In this document: piece by piece, positions 29,301 through 37,998 of the stretch
How positions within the stretch are numbered: the stretch's first letter is position 1
Layout of the letters: every line of letters starts with the position of its first letter
Origin: a virus
Virus record (IMG/VR): IMGVR_UViG_3300037231_000039
Span: 1-44,801 of that record
Length of the DNA stretch: 44,801 nt
Direction: 5' to 3' (one strand)
Notes under the pieces: generated by a model
Told to the model about the DNA's origin: nothing
The model's database searches: none
The model's input: the letters and a program-made list of their open reading frames with translations, nothing else
Program-made: the position numbers and the translations under genes

Positions 29301-30508
29301 GGCACTATTACGGCGAAGCCTATTCCCTTCTCAATAACACCGCCTATTATGCTTCAAACGGCCCCTATAGTTCTTTGGGTGTGTCCTCCTTGAGCTTCTG
29401 GAGGGTGGCGTTGAACGTTACCGCGCCGAGCCATATCCCCACCATTGGTCACACGAATATCGCCACCATTACCCCTGTGGACATTGATCCGACCTGGTAC
29501 GGCATTTCCCAAAGTCAGGGGATCTGTTTCGATCAGACAGACGGCAACGTCTTGGCCGTCGCTCAGACCAGCAATACGATTACGACCTGGAGCTATAACG
29601 GTAACGGCTGGACCCCGGGCTATCTCGTCGTAGGTTCGAACGGGCATGTCTACAAGTGTATAGAAGTAGTGGGCAATGTTGACCCTACTGGGGATGCTGG
29701 TGTTCACTGGACTGATCTGGGGGCCAAGGCCACAATTACGAATACGATCTACCTCTACAAGGTCAACAGTTCCACCGGGTCTGTTATGTGGGTCATCCCG
29801 CTCTCGGGGAACCCCGCGGACGATCAGAACTGGAACCAATCTCTGGTGCAGAATGGGCGGATTGCGCTGCTTTGTGAGGTCAGTGCTGACAATCAGAACG
29901 TCTACTGGATCGACACCATCGGGGGCACGATCATAACAACTACGGCTATTGAGGGATGCCTGCCCGAAGGTCAGCAAATGTGGGGTGCGAATGTCGGTCT
30001 GATCTTTGCGGTCAACTATGAAGACAGCGGCAGCCATCCGCCGGTTCCGCTGCCGGTGTTGCCAGCGACCGGCTCGTTCGAGAACTGCTGGGGATTCTTC
30101 GAGGCCGAGCCGATTACGCCAACGCAAATGTACGGCCCGTTCGTCGTCGGCTACACTTACACCAGCGAGGGCATGATCCTTCGACCCATCGCCCCGGAAG
30201 TGTCTGGCGCGCGAAATGGGCCGGCCCTTGGGAAGACGCGGCGCACGACCGACGCGGCTTGGCTCTTGCACAACACCAACGGGCTCAGCTTCGGGGTCGA
30301 CTTTGACACGATGCGGCCTATGGAGTTTAAGGCCGGTGGTCCGCAGACCGTTACACCGATGACGCCTTTGCAATTGTATTCCGACGTGTACTGGGATAAG
30401 GTCGATAGCGACTACACCTTCAACTCCATGCCGTGCTGGCGTGTGACGCGACCTTATCCCGTGACCGTGCTCGCGGTCGAGGCTTTCTTGGAGACACAGG
30501 ACCGCTGA
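26309..30508 (+). CDS. Tail tubular protein B-like nozzle protein with large insertions
   Basis: This 1399-residue protein is nearly twice the length of T7 gp12 (794). The N-terminus is typical of the nozzle family: SFLGGQWSPYYQGRFKDELY, CQNTIPLEEGAAARRPGL, FTPGHIRFVFGNNLVL. The end (GPFVVGYTYTSEGMILRPIA, TRRTTDAAWLLHNTNGLSFG, RPYPVTVLAVEAFLETQDR-type tail) also matches. Two carbohydrate-binding-like W-Y-G-W modules are at about 284-321 and 351-394. Residues about 780-1260 form a strand-rich insertion with repeated N-x-YY and WxI segments that resembles a beta-propeller and carries a further module at about 1099-1140. The insertion DNA is less GC-rich than its flanks. It probably adapts the tail to a host surface. 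Confidence 0.9.
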   Translation: MPAASYVQDSFLGGQWSPYYQGRFKDELYSSAMAICQNTIPLEEGAAARRPGLNYAAHTRGGVFGVLREFQFSQNLPYNIEFTPGHIRFVFGNNLVLEPTTQQVTAISTATPAVISTALDHGWSTGDEVQFNLPAAATDVGTHLLYNRQFLITVIDATHFSIADSVTTISVPGTSLVLGPLGTMVSRVLDFATPYVAADLPGLRVIQVNQEGEESVVILSQGNAPMQLKAISNPDQAFNTFATFLLTTLNFIDGPYLDPVADGGVVTPSAKTGVITLTASYQSWSSIVTYALADTVVYSGVGYISLIDSNLNNEPDVSSGQWQAQSPGSSVSPSGFVATDVGRSIRLFSAPAAWSKATAYALGATVEFDGSYWTALVANTGNQPGLDVVNWGIDTAAAVWTWGRIQSVVSTTQVTLQLLGGPLLYTTAINVWQVGRYSVTTGFPCVGVFMEGRLWLAGYQYPNHYDASMSNLPFQYSPSGPDGTVADDNGISETLNDDSTNPIFWMIPDANGIVMGTQEGEWLTQASALNDPLTPTSIQSKKVTKYGMENVEPRRSGITFMVVQRYARKLLEFMLNVYSGKYEAMNVSLKARDIATSGIAEIAYQRERTPIVWARMNDGTFAGMTYKRERSFQSNGPTFFGWHEHPLGTGRTVTALQEGASPGGELDVITIITSDGTPTGYWIEVLTDIADEEDTALDAFNLDGACRPFGSQTATVDGVDGIYLYGYYYLAGKTIQVWGGGLDLGDFTVAADGSVFVPFGADGAYTAGFYGGYSPALFTPTYLEQLATEGNDFNNLGIFVSNGEPAAVTAPNTAGISQFTGNTYQVVVSGVASSFVDWKNKLFYVPGESSGSVFGLSQYSIPALLPTGAVSNTALGIGVGPGVCGQDGNLYFRSDSANTGPFAKITNGLSFVSSFGADSSNETSSQAGMALPYSMCAISCFDQYVVQTGLLTGNAVSGGGGVEFAVVNGTTMEFQSSYGGDQAHGGICAGKQTNDGRGHYYGEAYSLLNNTAYYASNGPYSSLGVSSLSFWRVALNVTAPSHIPTIGHTNIATITPVDIDPTWYGISQSQGICFDQTDGNVLAVAQTSNTITTWSYNGNGWTPGYLVVGSNGHVYKCIEVVGNVDPTGDAGVHWTDLGAKATITNTIYLYKVNSSTGSVMWVIPLSGNPADDQNWNQSLVQNGRIALLCEVSADNQNVYWIDTIGGTIITTTAIEGCLPEGQQMWGANVGLIFAVNYEDSGSHPPVPLPVLPATGSFENCWGFFEAEPITPTQMYGPFVVGYTYTSEGMILRPIAPEVSGARNGPALGKTRRTTDAAWLLHNTNGLSFGVDFDTMRPMEFKAGGPQTVTPMTPLQLYSDVYWDKVDSDYTFNSMPCWRVTRPYPVTVLAVEAFLETQDR

Positions 30509-31080
30509 TGCCCGATCTGAATTTTGGACCTGCCGGCGTCGATATTGGCAATGAAGGTCAACTCGCCCAGGTCAACTCCGGTAGCTTGATGCAGTCCATC
30601 GCCACCTTCGGCGCGGGAACGCCGCTCGGGGGCGGCCTGGGGGTAGGGGGCATGAATGCCGGGGCTATCGGGTCCGGGGTGTCTGACCTCTTCCAGGCGG
30701 CCGGGGACGCGGCTGAAGCGAAGAACTACGCCTCCGCGGCGACCCTCGCCACCCAGAACGACGAGTTCACCATCCAATCGACCAAAGTCCAACAAAGCCA
30801 GGCCGCCCGGTCCATCTTCTCGACCATAGGCGCACAGAAGACAGGGGTCGCCGGCTCGGGGTTCACGGAAAGCGGGAGTGCCTTGTCTCTCCTGCAGAAC
30901 TCTGCTAGTCAGGGGGCACTGACCCACCAGATGATTGGACAACAAGGGCTGATCACCGAGGCGGGCTACGCTGAACAAGCGAAGGCGTACACCACCATGA
31001 AGGAAGCCGCCAACACGGCCGAGACCGGCTCGGTCATCGGCGGCGTCTTTAATATCGCCGCTGGGATCTTGGGTCTCTGA
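30508..31080 (+). CDS. Internal virion (ejection) protein, gp14-like
   Basis: This 190-residue protein follows the nozzle gene, as gp14-like proteins do in T7/phiKMV-type phages. It has a Gly-rich N-terminus (GTPLGGGLGVGGMNAGAIGS), long Ala/Gln helices (DAAEAKNYASAATLATQNDE, QQSQAARSIFSTIG) with an A-G-S-G-F motif, and a hydrophobic C-terminus (VIGGVFNIAAGILGL) able to enter a membrane. Such proteins are ejected to form the outer-membrane pore of the ejectosome. The ATG at 30508 overlaps the nozzle stop (TGATG). Confidence 0.83.
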   Translation: MPDLNFGPAGVDIGNEGQLAQVNSGSLMQSIATFGAGTPLGGGLGVGGMNAGAIGSGVSDLFQAAGDAAEAKNYASAATLATQNDEFTIQSTKVQQSQAARSIFSTIGAQKTGVAGSGFTESGSALSLLQNSASQGALTHQMIGQQGLITEAGYAEQAKAYTTMKEAANTAETGSVIGGVFNIAAGILGL

Positions 31081-32765
31081 TGCCCGAGCTTCCCCAGTAT
31101 AACGATACCCGAGATACCGAACTTCGCCCCTCTGAAGCTGGGATCGAAGCCAATGTCCAAGCCGGCCGCCGGATAGGTCAGTTCTATGACCAGGCCGGGG
31201 CGGACGTGGGTCGGGACATCAGCGGCATTGGCGAAGCCTGGGAAAAACATATCACCGTCAGTCAGATCAGCGCCCAAGCGTTGACCTATGCCAGCGGCCT
31301 GAACAGCCTCCAGGACCAGTGGCGGCAGATCACCAGCGCCCCGGACTTCGACCCAAACGATCCGACCGTTCGCCAGAAGTTTATGACGGAGCGGGTGGCT
31401 CCCTTCGTTCAGACTTTCCAGAAGGGCTACTCGACGCAGGAAGGTCAGCTTCACGGCGCGGAGCAATCGGCTGCCCTGATCCAGCACTTCAACGAACAGA
31501 CCATCGGCGATATGTCGACCATCGCCGGGATCGCCGCCAAGCAGAACCGAATGAAGGAGAGCTTGTTTAATCAGGACACGGTCTACAACAACTTCACCGC
31601 GGTCGACACCGCCATCGGCTCCCGTCGCGCCAGCACCGAAGCCCTGATCCAGGGTCACAACTTCACGGGCGAGCAGGCCGCCCTCATGCGCTCTGAAGAC
31701 GATGTCGAAGCCGGCAAGTATTTGATCGCCGCCTACAAAGGGGCGGCCGACCGCGCCATCGCCGATCCGGTAAACGGGGCCTCTACCCTCACCGCCCTCA
31801 AGGCGCAACTGGATAACGACAAGAGGTTCGGGCTCTACGGCGGCGGACGTGAAGGAGATACGGATAGCCAAGGGTCAATCAATGACTATATTGATCACGC
31901 CACTGAGGTCCAGGGCCGGGTGAACAAGGCCGCCCAGGAAACCCAGAAGGCCACTGCCGTCGCCTCCGCGGATCAAGACTATGTCAACCTGGCTGGTCAG
32001 ATCCGCCCCTATATCAACGCGGGTAAGCCGGTGCCGCCGGACCTCCTCGTGCAGATCGACAAGTACGGACAGGCCCACGGCTCCGTCACCGAGGGTGCAT
32101 CACACTTTGAAACATTGAGTAACATGACGACGTCCTCCATCGAAAAGGCGAACGACCTGACGATGCAGCAATCGGATCCCCGCGTGGTGTCCAGCCTTTA
32201 TGCCAACATGCGCTTGGCCCCTGGCACTCCCGGCCGGCCGACCCAGGCTACCTTGGACGACGCCTATCATACCCAGCACACGATGTCGAAGACCGACTAT
32301 GAACAGGCGTCGTCGGACCTGGAGCGCGGAGAACGCGACCCTGCCTATGAGGCCGGCCTGAAGTCGCTCGACGCCTGGATTTCCACGAACCTGAAGCCGA
32401 AATTCGGGTTCAAGCCATCAAGCGATTTGACTGCCGACGACCCGACGAAGGTTGACATCAACGGTACGGGCGTGCCACCTAACGCCTATACCGTCTATGC
32501 GGATGCGATCCGCTACGCCCACGAGGTCTTCATGTCGAATGTCAACGCCGGGCTGAACCCGAACCAGGCCCTCGACCGCATGACCAACGAGGCCGGTGGC
32601 CATAGTCTGACGGCCCACATGCCGTATTGGCAGGCCGCCTTGCGCTCCCCGAATGCTTCCCAATATCTGGGCGGCCATCCACAGACCGAGGTCGAAGGCG
32701 GTGGCACCACCCCGAAGAACCCGGGTGAAAGTCAGGCTGCCTACCTCAAGCGCATGGGGCTGTAA
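31080..32765 (+). CDS. Internal virion (ejection) protein, gp15-like
   Basis: This 561-residue protein is mainly helical with long charged stretches (QAGRRIGQFYDQAGADVGRD, TYASGLNSLQDQWRQI, DLERGERDPAYEAGLKSLDAW). Its size, order and composition correspond to the middle ejection protein (gp15-like), which forms the periplasmic tunnel with the gp16-like protein. No enzymatic motif is seen. The C-terminus ends KNPGESQAAYLKRMGL. Start and stop codons overlap both neighbours (TGATG and TAATG), so the three ejection proteins are co-translated. Confidence 0.83.
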   Translation: MPELPQYNDTRDTELRPSEAGIEANVQAGRRIGQFYDQAGADVGRDISGIGEAWEKHITVSQISAQALTYASGLNSLQDQWRQITSAPDFDPNDPTVRQKFMTERVAPFVQTFQKGYSTQEGQLHGAEQSAALIQHFNEQTIGDMSTIAGIAAKQNRMKESLFNQDTVYNNFTAVDTAIGSRRASTEALIQGHNFTGEQAALMRSEDDVEAGKYLIAAYKGAADRAIADPVNGASTLTALKAQLDNDKRFGLYGGGREGDTDSQGSINDYIDHATEVQGRVNKAAQETQKATAVASADQDYVNLAGQIRPYINAGKPVPPDLLVQIDKYGQAHGSVTEGASHFETLSNMTTSSIEKANDLTMQQSDPRVVSSLYANMRLAPGTPGRPTQATLDDAYHTQHTMSKTDYEQASSDLERGERDPAYEAGLKSLDAWISTNLKPKFGFKPSSDLTADDPTKVDINGTGVPPNAYTVYADAIRYAHEVFMSNVNAGLNPNQALDRMTNEAGGHSLTAHMPYWQAALRSPNASQYLGGHPQTEVEGGGTTPKNPGESQAAYLKRMGL

Positions 32766-35700
32766 TGCCTGACATCGGAGAAGCTCCAGACCCGACGCCG
32801 TTGTCAGACGGCGAGAAGTGGGAACAATCCCAGATGGCGGCCGGTGTTCCGGCTCCCGAGGTCCAGTCTGGCAAGGATGAACGCACGGCGGCCCTCCGCA
32901 CGGGTGGTTTTACCAAGGATCAGATCGACGCCTACTGGGGGGTCAACAAGCCGACCCCGAAAGCGAATGCGGCCGGCAATTCAAATGTCGCCGCGGCTAC
33001 CCAGGCGAAGCCGGACACGACGCCCTCTCTTCTGTCTGACCCGCTGCAGTACCTTGGCGCTGCCCTCGGGACGGCGACTGATGGCCTGAAGGCCCTTTCC
33101 CAGGGCTACGGCAACACGGCCTATGCAGCAGCCGTGGGGGCGCGTCAGACGCAGGCCGTTGGTTCCGCGGGTGCGGGGCTGGGAGAACTGAATGCCGCGT
33201 ACGCATCGCCGGACCCGAGTGACCCCGAGGCGGCTCGCGACGCTTTCACGACAATAGGCCATCTGGGTATGGCGGCTTGGGATTTTTCATCGGCCGCCTT
33301 CCAGGAAGTTCTGGCAGCCCCCATGGCGGCGCTCGATGCCGGCGGTCCGGGCGCTGCCGTCTCCAAGATCCCCATTCCCGCTACGCCGGGCTTCCAGATC
33401 AAGGCCGGACCACTGGGGCAAGTCACAGTTCCCGCTGCCCCAGCCACCCACCTCCCACAGACCTGGACTGGCGATACGGTCGGTTTGGTGGCTGGCTTCG
33501 CCCTCGGCGGTGATCACTCCCTGCCGCCCGCCGCGATCCCCGAGGCCACCCGCTATACGGCGATGGAGGCTACGCACAGTGGGGAGTTCAAGACTGGCCC
33601 CGCGGACATCGTCCCCCACCATGTGGACGCCCCGGCATCACCTGTCGTATCCGCGGTTAAGGACGCCATCCCGACCCATGACGATTTCAGGATCCAAGCG
33701 ACCCGTCTCATCGGCCATGGCCTGGATGTTGGGACGACGAAGCGGGTCCAGCACAATCTCGAACAGGTCTGGGTGAATGCGGGTATCCACCCGGCCGATG
33801 CCGTAGACATGGCTGAGCGTGACCCGGTCTATCGCGAGGAACTGTTCCACCAGGACATCGCGGGCAATCCCGTGACGCCGCATTTCCAGTCCTTCCGACC
33901 GACCGCCCCCAAACCCTTCGCCACCCCCAAGCCCGAGGAAGGTACAGCCCCCCTCGCCGGCTCCGTCGACGATGGCCTGACCCTGATGAAGTCGCTCGAA
34001 GCCTCGGGTGTGAACGCGGTTTCTAAGACCGGAGCCGAGGGCACCTATCAGATCGAACCCTATACGGCCAGGCAGTACATGGGCGCGGACTTCGACATGA
34101 GCACGCTGAAGGATCCGGCTGTCAATGCCCGCGTCGCTCGCGTCATCATGTCAGACCTCTACCATCGCTACCAGGGCAATCAGGAGGCCATGGCAATCGC
34201 CTACAACGCCGGTCCCGGCCGTGCGGACAAGTGGGTCGCCAACACCGAGGGCGCGGGTGTCCGCCTTGAAGCTGTCCGGGACAACAGCCTGCGTAGCGGC
34301 TGGCGCTACACCACCGTCGCCACCGCTCGTGACGAGGCGTGGATGCCGCTGGAGACCCAGCAATATGTCGCTCGGGCTCGCTATAAGCTGGGCGGCCATA
34401 CGGAACCCGAGGGCGTTGTCCACGATGGCGGGCCGCACGTCACCACCCCTGACGGCACCACGCCCGTCCAGGGTGGCCTCCCGGGCGAGCGCGAGCCCTA
34501 TGAGTTCAAAACGGCGGAGAATGGGGCCGAAGTCGATAGCCTAGGCATAGAGAACTCTATAGGTCAGCACCAGAAAGAGGAGCAGGACGAGCCAGTCATC
34601 GACCACGTCGACGTCCACACCGGCAAGTCCGTCTTCGAAGGCGAAGCCAGCGGCGGCGCGGCGTCAGCCTGGGGTCTGGACCGACCCTATGAAGATGCCG
34701 AGAACGAGGTTCTCTCCAACATTGGAGAACAAAGCGATCTCCCCGCGCCCAAGGGGCTGAGTGCCTACGACCGCTTCATCACCGCGGTCATGTCTCGGGT
34801 CCAACCGGCCAAGGTCCTGTCCGACTACCTACGCAACAACGATGAACTAGATGAAGCGGACTATGACCTCCGGGATGCCTTCTCCCAGGCGACGAAGTCC
34901 CCACAGCGCGCCCAGATCGCAGCCGGGGCTACCGAACATGGTGGCGGCGCGGTCGACTGGGATCCCGAGAAGCTGGAGTGGACGGTCAACCCGGAGATCC
35001 CCACGGCCCGCACCGCGGTCGCCAGCGCAATCAAGAACGGCGGCACGGCTCAGGGCCTGATGGCGTGGCTCCTGGCCCGCCGCACGATGGTCTTGGAAGT
35101 CAACCGCAAGATCAACACCGGCTTCAATGTCGGGGCTGCCTCCCGCATGATGGCGGATGACGGGGCTCGGGCCGTGTACCAGGATGCCGCGGATCAGTGG
35201 GATGCCTACAACCATAACGTCCTGAAGTACGCCGTCAAGTCTGGCTGGAAATCTCAGGCCGAGGCGGATGCCATCGAGAGCGCCGGGGCCTGGGTGTCCA
35301 TGCGCGCCCTTCGCGGCGACGAACAGGGCTTCCGGCTGCCTGACAAGGGCTTCCTGATTGGCAACCCCTTGAAGCGGATGCGCGGGAAGAACGGCCAGAT
35401 TGTCGACTCTCTGGTGGCGTCGCTGGATAACAACGCCCAGATCTTCCGCTCGGGGGACATCAACCTGGCCACCCACCAGTTGATCACCCATGCTGAGGCC
35501 GACCCCGAATTCGCCGCGACCTATGGACTGCGCAAGGTTGGAACGCCCAAGCTGCCAGACCGCGACGTCATAGACAACGCCCTGAAGGCATATGGCTTCG
35601 ACGAGAATGACGAAGCGGCCATGAACAAGGCCCGCGAAGCGTTTGGCTCTATCATTGGCGAACGCGACGACGCGAAGCTTGGCCCCATGCAGTTTGCCTA

Positions 35701-37483
35701 CTACCGCAACGGGGTCAAGGAGATCTGGGAAACCTCCGCTCCCGAAGTCGCCAACATGATCAAGGGGGCGTCGCCGATCCAGGCCAACATGATCATCCGG
35801 GTCGCACGGGATATATCCGCTGTCGTCCGTATCGGGATTGAGGCCCCAGTCGACTTCGCCATCCGGGCCTTCGGCGGGCACCAGATGATCCAGTGGATGA
35901 ACAATCGGAACCATCCGCCGCCGTTTATCACCGGGTTCACTGGCCTCCTGAAGACCATGAACATGCATGACCTCGCGCTAGAAGCCATGGCCAACGGGTC
36001 GATGGGGACATCGCTTGTCGATATGGACAAGGACACCCTCTACGACACGATGTCGAAGGTCTTGACCGACAACGGAACCCTCAACCATGTCACGAACGAT
36101 GTCGGTCAATACAACGCCAAGGTCCTGAAGTTCAGCGAAGACAAGCCCTCCATCATCGAACGCGCCGAAGGCGTCGGGAACGCGATTAAGAACAGTCACC
36201 TGTCCCCTATCTGGCTCAGCCGGGCTGTACAGGAACGCCTCGACCAGGGCAACCGGGTAGGGCTGTACGCCCAAGGCCGGGCCAAGGGGATGACAGGGGC
36301 CAAGGCTGGATCGAACGCCGCGGAGGCCGGGATCGACTACACGAACGGAGGGGCGAACGCTATCATTTCCATGTGGTCATCCATGGTCCCCTTCATGCGT
36401 CCGAGCCTCCTGTATACCGAGAACGCCCTGGCTTCGATTGAGCGCAACCCCGCGGCCTACGCGACCTACGCCACTATGGCCGTAACCCTGCCGAAAATCG
36501 CCCTGTTCGCCATGAATATGTACGCCGACAGCATCCCTAAAGGTCAGCCCGGCTACATCCCGGAGGCGGACAAGTACCGCAACCTTCCCAACTGGGAAAA
36601 GCTGTACTACTACATCACCCCGCCCATTTTCGGGCAGCGCCTCAAGCTGCGGATGCCAGCGTTCGCCTCCTTCCCTTTCGGGGCAGTCCCGGAGGCAATG
36701 ATGCAGACCATGTGGGAACACGACCCGGTCAAGTTCATGGATAGCTTCCAGGCGTGGATGCGCGACACAGTGCCGCCCCTGGTGCCGCCGCTCCTCCAGG
36801 AGCCGCTGACGGCGATCAGTGGGTTCAACATGGATACCTTCCAGCCCCTGGTTCCCTCGTCGTCAGCCAATGCCTTCGCGGAGCTTGAGCAAACGCCTTC
36901 GTCGTCGGTCGCCGCCAAGGCACTCAGCCGGATCGTCAGCCCTCCGCTCCGCGCCATGGGGGTTCCCCTGAAGCTGTCCCCCATTGTCATCGACCACCTG
37001 ACCAATGGGTGGCTCGGGGAGAGCGGCCGGGCTATTGACCAAGCCGTCAATGCCGCGGCGCACCGCCCCGGGCCGCCAACCGACATCGCTGACATCCCCT
37101 TCGTCCACGGGTTCTTCCTCTCCCACCCCGGCCTGAACGGTCAGGTCCTGGACGACTACTACACCGAGAAGGCCAAGTTCGATGCTCAGCTTGCGAACAA
37201 GCAGGCAATCAAGAAAGAACGGACGGTGGACGCCAACCCCACCGAAGATCAATCCATGGTCCCGGACGCCGAACGCTACTCCAACGCGGAGAGTACGCTG
37301 AACAAAATCTCCAAGGTACTCGCCCGCCAACGGCTGGAACTCTGGGCCATCAACGACAGCCCTACCATGTCAGCCGATGAGAAGCTGACACAGGGGACGA
37401 ACATCACGAACTACACGATCCAGTTGGCGTACAATGCGACTCAGCAAATGCGCGCCTTTGAAGTCAGGCACCCGGCCCACTGA
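32765..37483 (+). CDS. Internal virion protein with lytic transglycosylase domain, gp16-like
   Basis: This 1572-residue protein (T7 gp16 is 1318) carries an SLT-type peptidoglycan lytic transglycosylase at about residues 400-520. The catalytic glutamate is probably E412 (MKSLEASG), followed by VSKTGAEGTYQIEPYTARQY and AIAYNAGPG near 477-485. In T7 gp16 the enzyme lies at the extreme N-terminus, whereas here about 400 Pro/Ala-rich residues precede it. The rest is long helical sequence, with hydrophobic parts near 1180-1260 (ATYATMAVTLPKIALFAMN). The protein opens the cell wall and helps translocate DNA. It is the largest gene in the genome. Confidence 0.92.
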   Translation: MPDIGEAPDPTPLSDGEKWEQSQMAAGVPAPEVQSGKDERTAALRTGGFTKDQIDAYWGVNKPTPKANAAGNSNVAAATQAKPDTTPSLLSDPLQYLGAALGTATDGLKALSQGYGNTAYAAAVGARQTQAVGSAGAGLGELNAAYASPDPSDPEAARDAFTTIGHLGMAAWDFSSAAFQEVLAAPMAALDAGGPGAAVSKIPIPATPGFQIKAGPLGQVTVPAAPATHLPQTWTGDTVGLVAGFALGGDHSLPPAAIPEATRYTAMEATHSGEFKTGPADIVPHHVDAPASPVVSAVKDAIPTHDDFRIQATRLIGHGLDVGTTKRVQHNLEQVWVNAGIHPADAVDMAERDPVYREELFHQDIAGNPVTPHFQSFRPTAPKPFATPKPEEGTAPLAGSVDDGLTLMKSLEASGVNAVSKTGAEGTYQIEPYTARQYMGADFDMSTLKDPAVNARVARVIMSDLYHRYQGNQEAMAIAYNAGPGRADKWVANTEGAGVRLEAVRDNSLRSGWRYTTVATARDEAWMPLETQQYVARARYKLGGHTEPEGVVHDGGPHVTTPDGTTPVQGGLPGEREPYEFKTAENGAEVDSLGIENSIGQHQKEEQDEPVIDHVDVHTGKSVFEGEASGGAASAWGLDRPYEDAENEVLSNIGEQSDLPAPKGLSAYDRFITAVMSRVQPAKVLSDYLRNNDELDEADYDLRDAFSQATKSPQRAQIAAGATEHGGGAVDWDPEKLEWTVNPEIPTARTAVASAIKNGGTAQGLMAWLLARRTMVLEVNRKINTGFNVGAASRMMADDGARAVYQDAADQWDAYNHNVLKYAVKSGWKSQAEADAIESAGAWVSMRALRGDEQGFRLPDKGFLIGNPLKRMRGKNGQIVDSLVASLDNNAQIFRSGDINLATHQLITHAEADPEFAATYGLRKVGTPKLPDRDVIDNALKAYGFDENDEAAMNKAREAFGSIIGERDDAKLGPMQFAYYRNGVKEIWETSAPEVANMIKGASPIQANMIIRVARDISAVVRIGIEAPVDFAIRAFGGHQMIQWMNNRNHPPPFITGFTGLLKTMNMHDLALEAMANGSMGTSLVDMDKDTLYDTMSKVLTDNGTLNHVTNDVGQYNAKVLKFSEDKPSIIERAEGVGNAIKNSHLSPIWLSRAVQERLDQGNRVGLYAQGRAKGMTGAKAGSNAAEAGIDYTNGGANAIISMWSSMVPFMRPSLLYTENALASIERNPAAYATYATMAVTLPKIALFAMNMYADSIPKGQPGYIPEADKYRNLPNWEKLYYYITPPIFGQRLKLRMPAFASFPFGAVPEAMMQTMWEHDPVKFMDSFQAWMRDTVPPLVPPLLQEPLTAISGFNMDTFQPLVPSSSANAFAELEQTPSSSVAAKALSRIVSPPLRAMGVPLKLSPIVIDHLTNGWLGESGRAIDQAVNAAAHRPGPPTDIADIPFVHGFFLSHPGLNGQVLDDYYTEKAKFDAQLANKQAIKKERTVDANPTEDQSMVPDAERYSNAESTLNKISKVLARQRLELWAINDSPTMSADEKLTQGTNITNYTIQLAYNATQQMRAFEVRHPAH

Positions 37484-37998
37484 TGTCCAAGAACATTGTC
37501 CCGCGCCGCTCGACCCAGCAAGTCCCCGCGGGCTATATCTGGGGTCGGCTCCCCGGCACCGGGACGGGTCCCGTCCAGCTTTTGAACCTCCAGGATCTCG
37601 ACAAGTTCGGGATCGCTTCTAAGGCTGTCGCCGCCAAGGCGGCTGTCGTCCATGGCTTCGGCTTTTCGATCAGTGGTCGACCTGGCGCGGGCCAGATCAT
37701 CGGGATTGCCAGCTTCCCCTACCAAATGACCTTCACCAGTGGCGATCCGGGCGACGTGGTGATCGCGACGGTGGCCGCTACCAGCACGGCTGAATTCGAT
37801 GTCCAGACCCAGGTTGGCGGGGTGTGGACAACGATGGGTACACTGATCTTTGCCGCGGCGGGAACCACTGCCCCAGTCGCCTTCACGGGCGGGGCTTTCG
37901 TCTTACCCGCCGGTCAGCAATTCCGTCTCGTGGCCCCGGCCAGCCAGGACGCCACGCTGGCCGATATAAGTGGTCGGGTCGTAGGGGTGGCAGGATGA
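37483..37998 (+). CDS. Putative tail fibre-associated structural protein
   Basis: This 171-residue protein starts SKNIVPRRSTQQVPAGYIWG, with a segment RLPGTGTGPVQLLNLQDLDK resembling the N-terminal adaptor part of phage fibre proteins. The rest is strand-rich with Ala, Thr and Gly (DVVIATVAATSTAEFDVQTQ, TAPVAFTGGAFVLPAGQQFR), as in a small carbohydrate-binding or jelly-roll domain. It starts at TGATG and ends by overlapping the next gene (ATGA). The exact role is inferred from its position after the ejection proteins. Confidence 0.72.
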   Translation: MSKNIVPRRSTQQVPAGYIWGRLPGTGTGPVQLLNLQDLDKFGIASKAVAAKAAVVHGFGFSISGRPGAGQIIGIASFPYQMTFTSGDPGDVVIATVAATSTAEFDVQTQVGGVWTTMGTLIFAAAGTTAPVAFTGGAFVLPAGQQFRLVAPASQDATLADISGRVVGVAG

